Positions 22,421 to 32,949 of a DNA stretch of 64,000 nucleotides are shown here, one piece after another. This stretch comes from Leptidea sinapis (taxonomy: Eukaryota > Arthropoda > Insecta > Lepidoptera > Pieridae). The stretch lies in the NCBI RefSeq assembly GCF_905404315.1, contig NC_066312.1:16603001-16667000 (forward strand). The letters run 5' to 3'. The notes below the pieces were generated by a model that saw only the letters and a list, made by a program, of their open reading frames with translations, did no database searches and was not told the origin of the DNA. The position numbers were made by a program, and so were the translations under genes. Position 1 is the stretch's first letter. The number at the start of each line of letters is the position of its first letter.

Positions 22421-24535
22421 CTAGGTTACCTCTGTCGAGAAGCATTTTTAATTTATTACAAACATAATACAATTTTCTCTACAAAAATAACAAAACTATG
22501 TCATGATAAATAGTATTGGTGAACAGTTAATAATTTTTCATACAATTTTTATGTAGACTAAATGACATGGTAAAAAAAGTTATGGCTCCAACTGTAAAAG
22601 TTAGGGGTATTTTAGAGATTATTTTTCGCACGGTATATTAAAGATAGAATTGTAAAGAAAAAATGAATTTTCGTCTCATATTTTGTAGACAAATAATTAT
22701 TTTATTGAAAAATAAAAGTTTTATATAAACCGTTAAGAAATGTTTTCAATTATGCGCTATTTCAGAGATTTCTTGGGATAGTTGCCTTAAGATGAATCTC
22801 TAAAATTATATTATTATTATACTTGGAAATTGTAAAAATACAGCAAACATACCGGGGTAGTATAGAAAATAATATAGTGATGTGACGGGAGCCGATTTTT
22901 ACTACATTTATTCGAGTGAAAATAAATTTGTCCTTTTTACTAGGCAACTTATTGAATCGTTTTTCGTTATTTTATTCTTGTTTGTTGATTAATGACATGT
23001 AAAGGGGAAATAATAATTCGTAGTTTATTTGATATTACCAAATATTATAATTTAATAAAGGTATTTAAAAATTCTCAAACTAAAATGATCGAATCTCAGC
23101 TCGGATAATAAATTAATACTCGAGTTGGAAGGAATGTAAGTAGTTTAGTCGAGTGACTCGGAAACTCGAGAGTTCAGTTCAATTCCAGTGGTGACAGGGT
23201 TTTGTTTCCACCTCTTTGTCGGTTGAAAATAGTAGTTCTAAAATTATTACCCGGAAAAATATAATAAAAAACGAAAAGATAAAAAAATAATAGTAGGTCC
23301 CAAAACAGGTACCTACTTTATTTCTTAAGAGAATATTTTTTACTTAAGGGCTTTATTTATACACTTTTATTTTTAAGGAGAGCCTCACAGCTGTTTCGCA
23401 ATAAATTGAAAGTACAAAATACCATTAGCTCAGCTTTAATTAATTTTAGACTGGCTCACCTCGTCATTTGTTAGTTCATTACAGAATATATACGCGGATA
23501 TATATATTTATGTATAGGCGGAAATTGCCGGAATTGAGAGAAGAAATTATATTATTTTTAAAATAATTGTGAACTTATAGGTATTTTTCAACTGTAGTAG
23601 TATCTGTCACCACTATTATTTATTTTAGAAATTTTCAATTTCAATTTTTTACCATGGCTTTTGTGGGAAAAACAACACTAACACAAAATAACTACTAATA
23701 ATATTATAAATTAAGTTTAAAAAGTAATTGTACCAAAACTCGACTTGACGAAATTGTCAATGTCAATGTGAATTGCACATTTTGAAACAAATACTATTAC
23801 TTTCAGTTTGATGTCATTGAAATATAGTAGTTTCACCTGCTATATATTTTTTCAGAAATATATTTGTTGGCCGATAAACAATAGGATACTATAATATTAT
23901 ATAGTAGGGTTGGCAACTCAAGGCGTAGTATATTTACTCGAGTGGCTCGAGTCACATCTCTACTCTGTTGTTTGTGGTTTATTAAATCGCTGATTCTTTC
24001 TGGCTATCGATTTTACAGATTGAATGACCTAGATGAAATAAAACCTGTATTCTAAACTATCTAGAATATTTAAAGCAGCCCTAAGACTTCAACTTTAACT
24101 TGGAGTATTTAAAAAGATATACTTACCCAAAATATGTACATACCTAGAATAAGTTCTTGAGATACATGCATTAGAAATATTTTCATGGTGCCTACATTGT
24201 TATAACTATCCAATGTTGGTTATTACGATGTCGGTCTACATATTGTATACTCGTGTCGTCCATTTTCCTCATTACCTTTTGCTTACATAATTATATGATG
24301 TTGTACAAAATCCATGAAGCTAGTTTTACAGATCTACATATTATCCCGATACAACTTATAAAATTATCAACATGTTAAATTTCGAATCGACCGTACGACA
24401 ACAAGGTATTAGAAAACCTCATGTAAAAATGAATGTTTTGATAACTATTTAAAGGCTTCGATTAAAAATGCCAAGAAATTTATGCCGCACGCTTTTTTTA
24501 TAATACCATAATTATGGCCAAAAAAATTTACTTAC
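22421..24535. other. AT-rich, nothing recognised
   Basis: No assignable frame or repeat. Would be intronic if 22147-22420 and 24536-24791 belonged to one gene. Confidence 0.35.
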
Positions 24536-24791
24536 GAACTCCATATTTCAACGCAGTCCGTCGACTATCTAATGCAGTATTGAATGAGTGTCGTACGATA
24601 TACAAATGCACTAAGAAGGTAATAAATAAGGTAAAAAACACAACAAAAATTAAAATCAAATGAAAAAATAGACATTTTTCTCCTCTTGTAAATTTTGGGT
24701 ACGAGTTTTGCTCTTTATTCATAGTTTGCGACGTCTGAGCTTCATAGATTTTATAATACGAGTACATATTATTTATTAATAAAAGCGCCAA
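24536..24791 (-). CDS. Exon-like frame with one transmembrane segment
   Basis: Unrecognised. The frame ends at a near-ideal donor, GGAGTTC|GTAAGTA (24535-24529). It contains MNKEQNSYPKFTRGEKCLFF, a hydrophobic stretch LILIFVVFFTLFITFLVHLY and then IVRHSFNTALDSRRTALKYG. A short basic N-terminus, a single membrane span and a following lumenal or extracellular region would suit a first coding exon of a type II membrane protein. The start is uncertain; MYSYYKIYEAQ and MNKEQNSYP are both possible. Downstream exons were not found. Confidence 0.4.
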
Positions 24792-25311
24792 AGAGATTTA
24801 TTTTATTCAAGGCATGTGTATGTAAGATGTGGTATATGGTTGTAACTCGTCAATCAGGTTTAAAAATTATATATTCAAAGGGAGTTGTAAATAAAACACC
24901 ATTTCTTTTTTTATTTTTTATTTCACAACATCTAGTTATACATGAAATACAAAGATGACAATAGATAATGTAATCATAGATTAAAAGCCGAAAGTCGGTT
25001 AAAATGTAGAATGGAATAATGTTGAATGATATTATTTCTAATTATTAATAAAAATTACAAAATTTAAAACAGTTACAAAATAATAGACAGATTTTGATTG
25101 CTATCCAATATTTGATATAAGTACTAGTTTCACTAGAGACAATAAAGAATAAAAATATAAAACATTTAACATCGATAATAAACAATTAGCTCTTTACAAA
25201 GTAATATTTTGTAGAGCACATCGATTTACAACAAGAAGTTCACAACTACTTCTAGCAAGTAGTATAGCGAGACAGTTATAGAATAGCAATAGCTTTATTT
25301 GCGCATTCTAA
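24792..25311. other. 3' flank of the small KH gene
   Basis: AT-rich. A possible polyadenylation signal AATAAA (minus; 25299-25294) lies only about 12 bases past the stop codon, so a longer 3' UTR using a later signal is equally possible. Confidence 0.35.
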
Positions 25312-25920
25312 TTAGTCGAATTCGTCTTCTTCTTCGGCATCCATTAAGTTAAAGTGGAATCTGTTGATGCGCTTGTCTCCGTTACCGACCATCATTACAG
25401 CCATCTTTTCGATAATATCTCTCGGTGGCCTTTCCTCATTCACCCCGCCCAAGCTCTTGAAATACGTTAAAAGACGATCAAGCTCGCTTCCAGTAGCAGT
25501 GGTGGTGAAGACGGAATATCCTAGGTTATCGTTGCGTTTGATGACGTAAGTGAATGGAGCCGTCACGATGTCATCGATCATATTCTCCGCTATTATAAGA
25601 TCCGGCTTCCTACCGCAGAGGCTCACCGGGGTGTGCAGGCCGAACTGGTCGCCAATCGTCACTTTGACTCCTGTACACCTCTCGATGACTTGGACGCGCG
25701 ACCTCCCTTTTCCGAGGAGAAGATTCACTTTCGATGTTGGAACAGAAAGCGCTTTATAGCAATAGTCATCGTCATCATCTGATCTTACCCTCGTTGGTAA
25801 AGCGGAAGGTCGGCGACGCCTTGACGACCCCGACGATGAAGATGCTGACGAAAACTCTATGTTTTCTTTGTTTTCTTGCTCACTGTCCGACATTTTGGTC
25901 TTCGGCAAATTTATCTTCAA
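25312..25920 (-). CDS. Small single-KH-domain protein, 202 aa, intronless
   Basis: Residues 12-55 are acidic/Ser-rich with a basic patch (SSRRRRPSALPTRVRS) and a DDDDD run. Residues 57-120 form a KH domain: VPTSKVNLLLGKGRSRVQ, VIERCTGVKVTIGD, then a helix AENMIDDIV. The loop normally reading GXXG is GKGR here, so the second Gly is lost, which in KH proteins usually weakens nucleic-acid binding. Residues 121-180 follow as an extra folded-looking segment, and the tail is acidic (DAEEEDEFD). The start may be Met1 or Met10 (MSDSEQENKEN). It lies head-to-head with a larger KH gene 1.07 kb away whose KH domain shares the GL.T.V..G motif and the AE.M helix. RNA binding is inferred; I recognise no orthologue. 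One exon suggests an old retrocopy or a short lineage-specific gene. Confidence 0.72.
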   Translation of the reverse strand: MKINLPKTKMSDSEQENKENIEFSSASSSSGSSRRRRPSALPTRVRSDDDDDYCYKALSVPTSKVNLLLGKGRSRVQVIERCTGVKVTIGDQFGLHTPVSLCGRKPDLIIAENMIDDIVTAPFTYVIKRNDNLGYSVFTTTATGSELDRLLTYFKSLGGVNEERPPRDIIEKMAVMMVGNGDKRINRFHFNLMDAEEEDEFD

Positions 25921-26989
25921 TAAATGTATTGATCAATTTTGCACTTCTTACTTGGACGAAGTTCCAGTCGTACGTGTTGCACCTACGACTGCCGGATACC
26001 TTATAACAAGCAAAAATTATATGAGATTCAAGTAAAATGACTGTCGCGCAAACTCCGACTTAGGTAAGTTATTGATTGGCGGCCGGGCCTGGGCAAAACG
26101 ATAACTGCGCAATACGTGATTTTTTTTTATAATGTTAAGGTGTTCCTAAACGTTCATTCTATTGACATAAACTTAAATGTTTTATCTTCTTTTAGACTCT
26201 TAAATTGTTAATGTTTATAAGATTATCACCGCTAAAAATATTATTTTCGCATAAGTATTTTCTCAACCAATCAGTATTGTATCTAATATTACAGCTTTAT
26301 CAACCATCCTTATATGCCATTGACAAATAAAAGAAGTTTAATAATTTTTGTTCTAATATTATTTAGTAATTAAAAGATTATTATTAGTTCTTAAGAGCAT
26401 TTTTATTTAAGATCTTTTAAGTTTCGCATTTAGTTTGATGAGGACTTTATAAACACCATGTGTCTTCTAAAGACAATGTTTGTTCTAATAATGATTAGAG
26501 TAATTAATTAGGTATTAAGTACTATAGTATTCCCTGAAAGTAAGTAAAACGAATAAATATTTGATAAAATCGCAACACACGCTCCATCTTTTTGTCAAAT
26601 ATTGATCGTCGGTTGCCGGTTTATTCAGTATATTAATATTACTAATTCATTTACGTGCAATTAGTATTATTAATATTATAAGCAGGTTTAAAATATGTTG
26701 TTATTTATTAATAAAAAATAAAAAATCAATAAATGGCGACATTACCACAGTTTATATAACTGGAATCTGGAACAGTCGATTGTATCAACAAGAGACATGC
26801 GCAATAACTTAGGACTATTCTCCGCCCAGATTTTGTAATTCCACTCAGTCATCTTTTAGCTCTGCATCGTGAACAGCTATTTTCGCGGTTCTAATTGAAG
26901 TGATGTTTTTAAAAAGTGTCATACTAATAAAAAAGTGATAAGTTTTAATATCAAGAACTGTTAACATCCTTTTTCGAAGATCTGCAACG
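25921..26989. promoter_or_regulatory. Divergent intergenic region between the two KH genes
   Basis: Should hold both promoters because the genes are transcribed away from each other. A minus-strand TATAAGG lies at about 25999-26005, but no initiator at the right distance was convincing. No transposon seen. Confidence 0.35.
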
Positions 26990-29737
26990 ATGCCTGGATC
27001 GAGGAATAAGCGGCGTGGGAAAACTAACAACGCAACAGTTTCTCCAGAACAACCTGCTACTTCAGAGTCACCGACAGAAGATACAAATATACCAATTGTG
27101 AGTAATCCAGAAATTAGGCGTAACAGAAGATCAGTTTGGAGGAATAAAAAACAAACACCGAAGAAGAAGGCACCGAGTCCAACATCTGTTGATAATGCAG
27201 AACCTGAAACTACAAAAAGTTCAACTGACAGGCAAGTAGAACAATTGAGTCAAGTTGTATCTAATAATTTACACATAAACGTCAGTGAACCGCTGATAGA
27301 AGAACAATTAAATAATGATTCAACTCAAATTGAACGAACAAATAATATTCAAGAATATCATTCACCTTCTGTGGTACCAAGTACAAGTAATCTTGATTGG
27401 TGTGAAGCCATTCGTTCATATGATGAAAACGGAGAAAAATGTCGTCTATGGTATAAACATTTAAATAATCGTTATGTATCAGCATCAAGTTCAGTTTTTG
27501 AATGTGCATCATTTGAAAGTCATCAAGAATCACTAACAACCGTCTATGGTGCAACAGCACCTCCATTAGTTGCGCAGCAAACATACCGTGAAATAACAAC
27601 TGGAACAATTGGAGTAAACGAAAATCAAAATACTTCCAAAATACAAACAGGCAGTGGAAATGATAATAAATCATCACATTTAGTGAAATACACTAAGCAA
27701 ATAACAAACAAAAGAATTAGCGAATATGCATTGAGCGAAATATCTGTCAATGATCATGGCGTAGAGGAAACATTTCATTCTTCAGCAACAGATCCCGTAG
27801 GCAGTGCAAGTTCTCTTCCAATATGTGAACTCCCTAGACCATATGAAAGGAGTAACGAATATCATCCATTCTTTGATTCTATCTCTAGTGATGACGACTT
27901 ATTTAATAACAAGTTTAAGCAAGCTTGTAATGACGTTGCGATGAAAATATATGAAAGTAACGAACATCCATCACCTCCTTCGAGCGATATTGGCTATGAG
28001 CAGAGATATTACATACAAGGAACACAATTAAGTGCTCGTCGTGCATCAGAACGAAATTACCTTGACACACAAGCACGAGCACAGGCAGTTATGAACGAAT
28101 ATAATCAACTATACAATGCACATTTCGGCCTAACTACTCCCGATCCAAGTTTTTACTCCCAAGGAATTGAATATAATGGCTTTGCTGCATCTGCACTTCC
28201 CACGTATGCAGAACAGAATTATCTTAGTATTTCTGCCGAGACACATACAGGTATGTATGAATACAGACCAACGTACAGTGTACATCGACGTGAACATGTT
28301 TCAGACCCAAGATTCTACATGCAAGGAACACCATCTAGTAATTTTGCTGCAAGTTTAGTCCCAACGCTAATACAACAAACTTACCATACATCACCGATCA
28401 TGCATACAGGAATCGATGAATACCACTCATTATACAACGCTCAATCAAGCTATAACAGCCCAGGTACACCATATTATTTCCAAGAGTATGAATCTGGTGA
28501 CTATACTCCTAATTTAATTCCACCGCACTCACAGCATACTTATCATACTATTGCACCAGGAGTTCGTCCAGAAATGAATGAATACCACCTATTCTACAAT
28601 TCTCCACAGATCAATGATGGGCTACTAACAACAGTAACACCAGCTCCAAGGCGTTCTCAGCATAATTTCCATCCAACAACAACCGTTTATGAAGATATAG
28701 CTACACTTAATGCTCATTTAAGGAATAATTACTCGGATCTAAGGTGTGGCTCTCAAGTGCTGCAAGCAAGCGGTCATGCTGCAGATTCTCAACCATCATA
28801 TATAGACCATACTTACCATACTCTATCACCGATAATTTATACAGATATATATCATCCATCATACGCTGGTCCATCAAGCGTTAACAACAGCTTAGATCCA
28901 AGATTCCCCCACCAAAAACCACAATGTAGCAACTATAGCGTATTTTCACCTCTGTCGTATACAAATCAAGCAGGAACATCAAGAACAGATGCTAGAATAG
29001 ATAATTCTAACACATATAACAGGTCTAATATGAGATTTTCACAATCAATGCAACATAATTCAAATCTGGGATCATCCGCCCAACGAGCTAATTATACAAA
29101 ATACAGGCAACCAGCCAAACAAAATTTACAACCTTTAAAAATAAACACAGGAGATCCAATTAATAATTTGGCCGCTTCGGGGATGAATGCTGGCCCTAAT
29201 CGAAATACATCGACTTGGGATTATGTTCAGCGACCACAAAATACGCTACAAAACATACCTCGTCCATCCAATTTTTTTGTGGATAATAGAAGTCGAGACA
29301 CTTCGCACAGGGCTAGGGACCGTCCAAACTCTCCTAAGAAGTTTTCTAAGAACTCAGTGCATACAGTAAGTTGGGCAATAGCGTTGAAAAATAACTACAT
29401 TGATCTTAGGAACATGAACAGAAAAGTCATATCTTTTCCTTCAAATAAGATCGGAAAAATAATTGGCAAAAAAGGGACAATGATTAATTTTGTGGAAAGT
29501 ATTACAGGAGCTAAAATTGAAATTGGCAAAAACAGCGGACTGAACACTGCTGTTACTATTAGTGGAGCACGGAGTGCAATTATGTTAGCCGAGAGAATGA
29601 TGCATTTTATTGTTGCATCATCTGAAATCCACCTGCGCAGGCGTTTTAAAGCTTGCTTCATGTTGCTAGTCGCGCGTAATGAAAAAGGAGAAGTTTACGT
29701 ATTGTTTTATTACATAGGTCAACACAATTATTTTTAA
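26990..29737 (+). CDS. Large KH-domain protein with Tyr-rich repeat region, 915 aa, intronless
   Basis: Start context GCAACG ATG. Residues 1-60 are basic (GSRNKRRGKTNN, RRSVWRNKKQTPKKKAP), possibly a nuclear signal. Residues about 330-690 are rich in Tyr, Ser, Asn, Gln and His and contain five or six degenerate units of about 53 residues. Typical pieces are DPRFYMQG, FAASLVPTLIQQTYHT and HTGIDEYHSLYN, repeated at that spacing. Residues about 805-872 form a KH domain with an intact GXXG: VISFPSNKIGKIIGKKGTMI, ITGAKIEIGKNSGLNTAVTI, MLAERMMHFIV. About 40 residues follow. AATAAA at 29770 is a plausible poly(A) signal. By family knowledge it should bind single-stranded RNA; the aromatic low-complexity region suggests condensate-type assembly (inference). 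No orthologue recognised. Paralogue of the neighbouring 202-residue gene. Confidence 0.8.
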   Translation: MPGSRNKRRGKTNNATVSPEQPATSESPTEDTNIPIVSNPEIRRNRRSVWRNKKQTPKKKAPSPTSVDNAEPETTKSSTDRQVEQLSQVVSNNLHINVSEPLIEEQLNNDSTQIERTNNIQEYHSPSVVPSTSNLDWCEAIRSYDENGEKCRLWYKHLNNRYVSASSSVFECASFESHQESLTTVYGATAPPLVAQQTYREITTGTIGVNENQNTSKIQTGSGNDNKSSHLVKYTKQITNKRISEYALSEISVNDHGVEETFHSSATDPVGSASSLPICELPRPYERSNEYHPFFDSISSDDDLFNNKFKQACNDVAMKIYESNEHPSPPSSDIGYEQRYYIQGTQLSARRASERNYLDTQARAQAVMNEYNQLYNAHFGLTTPDPSFYSQGIEYNGFAASALPTYAEQNYLSISAETHTGMYEYRPTYSVHRREHVSDPRFYMQGTPSSNFAASLVPTLIQQTYHTSPIMHTGIDEYHSLYNAQSSYNSPGTPYYFQEYESGDYTPNLIPPHSQHTYHTIAPGVRPEMNEYHLFYNSPQINDGLLTTVTPAPRRSQHNFHPTTTVYEDIATLNAHLRNNYSDLRCGSQVLQASGHAADSQPSYIDHTYHTLSPIIYTDIYHPSYAGPSSVNNSLDPRFPHQKPQCSNYSVFSPLSYTNQAGTSRTDARIDNSNTYNRSNMRFSQSMQHNSNLGSSAQRANYTKYRQPAKQNLQPLKINTGDPINNLAASGMNAGPNRNTSTWDYVQRPQNTLQNIPRPSNFFVDNRSRDTSHRARDRPNSPKKFSKNSVHTVSWAIALKNNYIDLRNMNRKVISFPSNKIGKIIGKKGTMINFVESITGAKIEIGKNSGLNTAVTISGARSAIMLAERMMHFIVASSEIHLRRRFKACFMLLVARNEKGEVYVLFYYIGQHNYF

Positions 29738-32129
29738 AAATATCATAAAAAGTTTGGACCACTCTGTGAAATAAAACCTAACCTTAAATTAATTAAACTC
29801 AATAAAACCAGTTGGGTTCAAAAATATTTACTTGATATGTTTAGTAAAATTTATTGAGTTTATTTTATATCAATTAAAGTATAAGATGTTATTGATATTA
29901 TCATTCATTGGAATTTAATTATATGGAGAACATCGCAAAGATATTAACTTTTTAATATTTTTGACCAATATTAAAATGAATCATAATTTTGTTATCTATT
30001 ATCAAACGCATATTTTGTTAAACAGATTTAATTGAATTTATTGGTTTCGTCTTTATAACTATATAATATTTTACTCAATCCAATGCCTAACCATACCACC
30101 TATTCCGGCATTAACTATTGTCAAATTTACTGAAAGTACATAATACAATTGAATGAAATTAATTGACAACTACATAATCCTTATTGATCATCGCAATAAC
30201 ACCGCAATGAGACGTAAATCTTGCTTAAGATTGATGTATGAGTTATAGATGTCGTTCGTATATATGTAAACGCTTAGTTAGTTATTGGATATTTCGTAAA
30301 TTTTTCGTATTTAGGGTAAATTTGAATAACTTCAAAGGTATTAAACTTAACTTTTTATTGGTGTTTTAAATAATATGAAATTGCTTATTGTAGTTATGAG
30401 CTTTGTGCTTAAATTATTTATAATGAGAAATGATAAAGTAGGTATGTGTATTTACAATAGTTTAATACATTGTAATGATAAAATTTTTAATAATTCACTA
30501 AATGTTCACTAAATGTCACTTGATGTTCATTCGATATTTACAATTACTCGATTTATGCTAAACTAATCAAAACTAATTACTTGTTGTAAAATTGGTGTAT
30601 AGGACAGTAGTTGACAATTATAATACAATTTATTCTATACTTAACGTAAATTCATAAATTATTGTAAATTAACGTTACGTATTGAATAAAATAAATATTA
30701 ATTCATATATATTAAATTAAATCAACGACAGTATATACATGGATGTTTATATGTATTTTAATTATGTATTTTATTATTATTATTAATTACAAATTAAAAT
30801 TGGTGTTTAGAGTAGTTTAATACTTTATAAGAAGAAGTCTGTCTATCTATAAATTTTGACTTGATGTAAAATTAGTATTTGCAAGTAGTTTAAAATTATG
30901 ATACAATTTTTTCTATACATAACGTAAATTTATAATATGTTATTGCAAATTTATGTTGAGGATTGAAGAAAAGTGTATTAAGATAATCCCTAAAATAATG
31001 ACTTGATGTATAATTGGTGTTTAGAGTACTTCAATGATAATTTAAGGTTAAGAAGATTTTTATAGTTAACATTATTTATTAAAGACAAATCTATCAATTT
31101 TGACTTGATTGTTGCTTACAGCTGCTTGAACGTTTCTTATTAATGCCTATTGTTACTATAATAAATATTATAATTAGGACATCATGTAAGGTAGCTCAAT
31201 TTTCGGTTGTATATGTACATGTTCATATTACCGATGTCAATTCATTTTTTACAGTAGCACAAAAAATATGATTATTCTGAATATTCGTCATTTTTTATCT
31301 AATTAAAATTGCTTATGAACTATGAAGCCTTTTATAAATCTCGGAATTTTATAATTTCATGCAAAAATGAAAATAAAACAAAATTGTAAGTATTAAATTT
31401 CAGGATAATATTTAGTTACTGGTGTGTTGTATGTGTACATATACACTATTTTTTGTGGTGGGTTTTTGTGTATATGTGATCAATTTATAAATGTTGATCT
31501 AAATTATTCCTTCCATTTTTAATATTTATTATCCTACAAATTTATTTATTAATACTGTCCTTTTTATCAACACATGTTGTATTTTTGGATGTTTTTATTT
31601 GTACAAATTATTTTGATAAATAGTTAGTTGTGATAAATCACATACCTAGTAGTTATTTAGTACCTACTTTAAAAATCTGCCATACTTCGGTGTATTACAC
31701 TTTGTATTACAAATTAAGACTCTTTAAATGTTTAAAATATAGTTGGTGTTAGGATATTTATTGTATGTTTGATGACTTCTCGTATCGTAGACAAAAATAT
31801 ATCTCTTTGTTTATTAATGGGACTTTTGATGTGATCAATGTTGACGAATTATGTATACAATCGTATTAAATGTGTTTGATGTGAAATAAACTTAAAAAAA
31901 TGTATATTGCTGTTTCATTTAAATTCTTCACTTCAAATTGATGATGCTGTGCTAGTTTTGCGTATCATTTACAAAAAATAAATAAAAAATATAGTTACCT
32001 ATTTCTAAGGGGCGTTTTAGAACGCGTCCTACACAATAGGTTTTTTTGAAGTCAAGTGAATTAAATAGGTACTACCCAAAACATCCGATTAATTATATAA
32101 ACGCAATTAAGCCACAAGTTACGATAACA
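29738..32129. other. AT-rich 3' flank of the large KH gene
   Basis: More than 75% A+T by eye, with no frame above 60 codons. Holds the degenerate repeats listed at 30490-31125. A second AATAAA lies near 31885. Confidence 0.45.
30490..31125. repeat. Degenerate AT-rich tandem-like repeats
   Basis: Begins with TTCACTAAATG twice in a row. The block ACTTGATGTAAAATTAGT and its variants recur near 30579, 30864 and 31006, and ATTGGTGTTTAGAGTA near 30797 and 31015. Spacing is irregular (about 140-280 bases). Confidence 0.5.
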
Positions 32130-32412
32130 CAAGTTACGATATCCCCACCATCTGGATGTGTGGCATTCCTCCACAATGCGGTTTTCAAGGAGCTTTCTTC
32201 CTCGTACTACGAAGCTGTGGAATGAGCTTCCTTGTGCGGTGTTTCCGGGATGATACGACATGGGTACCTTCAAGAAAAGCGCGTACACCTTCCTTAAAGG
32301 CTGGCAACGCTCTTGTGATTCCTCTGGTGTTGCAAAAGAGTGTGGGCGGCGGTGATCACTTAACACCAGGTGACCCGTACGCTCGTTTGTCCTCCTATTC
32401 CATAAAAAAAAC
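32130..32412 (+). mobile_element. LINE-A 3' fragment
   Basis: From CCACCATCTGGATGTGTGGC through the end of ORF2 to AACACCAGGTGACCCGTACG, CTCGTTTGTCCTCCTATTCC and ATAAAAAAAA. 5' truncated and close to consensus, so probably a relatively young insertion. Confidence 0.88.
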
Positions 32413-32646
32413 CGAGAAAACAACACTTTTTTAAATACCTGTATAAAAAATAACATTTAAGCTAACTAAGTCCTGTCCGCCACTTAGTCCGAATAAAATA
32501 TGCGCAAATCCATGATCGGTTGTGTAGTTAAGGCATGAAATGTAGTCGCCTCGTCAGTCAAATACAAGTAATTTGGTTATTTAACCAATACCCTCTAGAG
32601 GCTAAAATTGGTGATGAATTGGTATTTTGGCAGCATAATTATGAAA

Positions 32647-32690
32647 TTCCAGCTCGTCTCGTCCCTTACTGTGATAAAAAAAACCAAATT
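32647..32690 (+). mobile_element. SINE-B tail scrap
   Basis: CAGCTCGTCTCGTCCCTTAC then GTGATAAAAAAAA, matching the 3' end of the SINE-B copies at 37475 and 49262. Confidence 0.5.
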
Positions 32691-32949
32691 CACCATAAGA
32701 ATCCCAGCAATGATTGTTCAAGATGCAAGCGTAGAAACGGCAAGCTGACACTGCTCCGGCATGGCTCCTGTTGGCTGTTAGTTAGTTATTGTAATTTGCA
32801 TAAGGCTACATAAGACGTGAGATATTATTGGCCTTATAATGGCTGTGAATTGCAGCTTAGCATTTTGCAACAGTATAGATTCTTTATTTAGATGCTGGGA
32901 TGTGAGGATATCCAACTTCTACGTCCTAGTAAAAGTAACCAGAACCGTT

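Noticed and set aside
25987..26006. TATA box plus initiator for the small KH gene
   Set aside because: The TATAAGG and the CAGTC are only about 16 bases apart, too close for a core promoter pair.
27282..27677. A 131-codon minus-strand gene
   Set aside because: It is antisense to the long KH gene and rich in Leu/His/Tyr from reverse-reading its codons.
29395..29661. Minus-strand hydrophobic protein
   Set aside because: Shadow of the KH domain coding sequence on the other strand.
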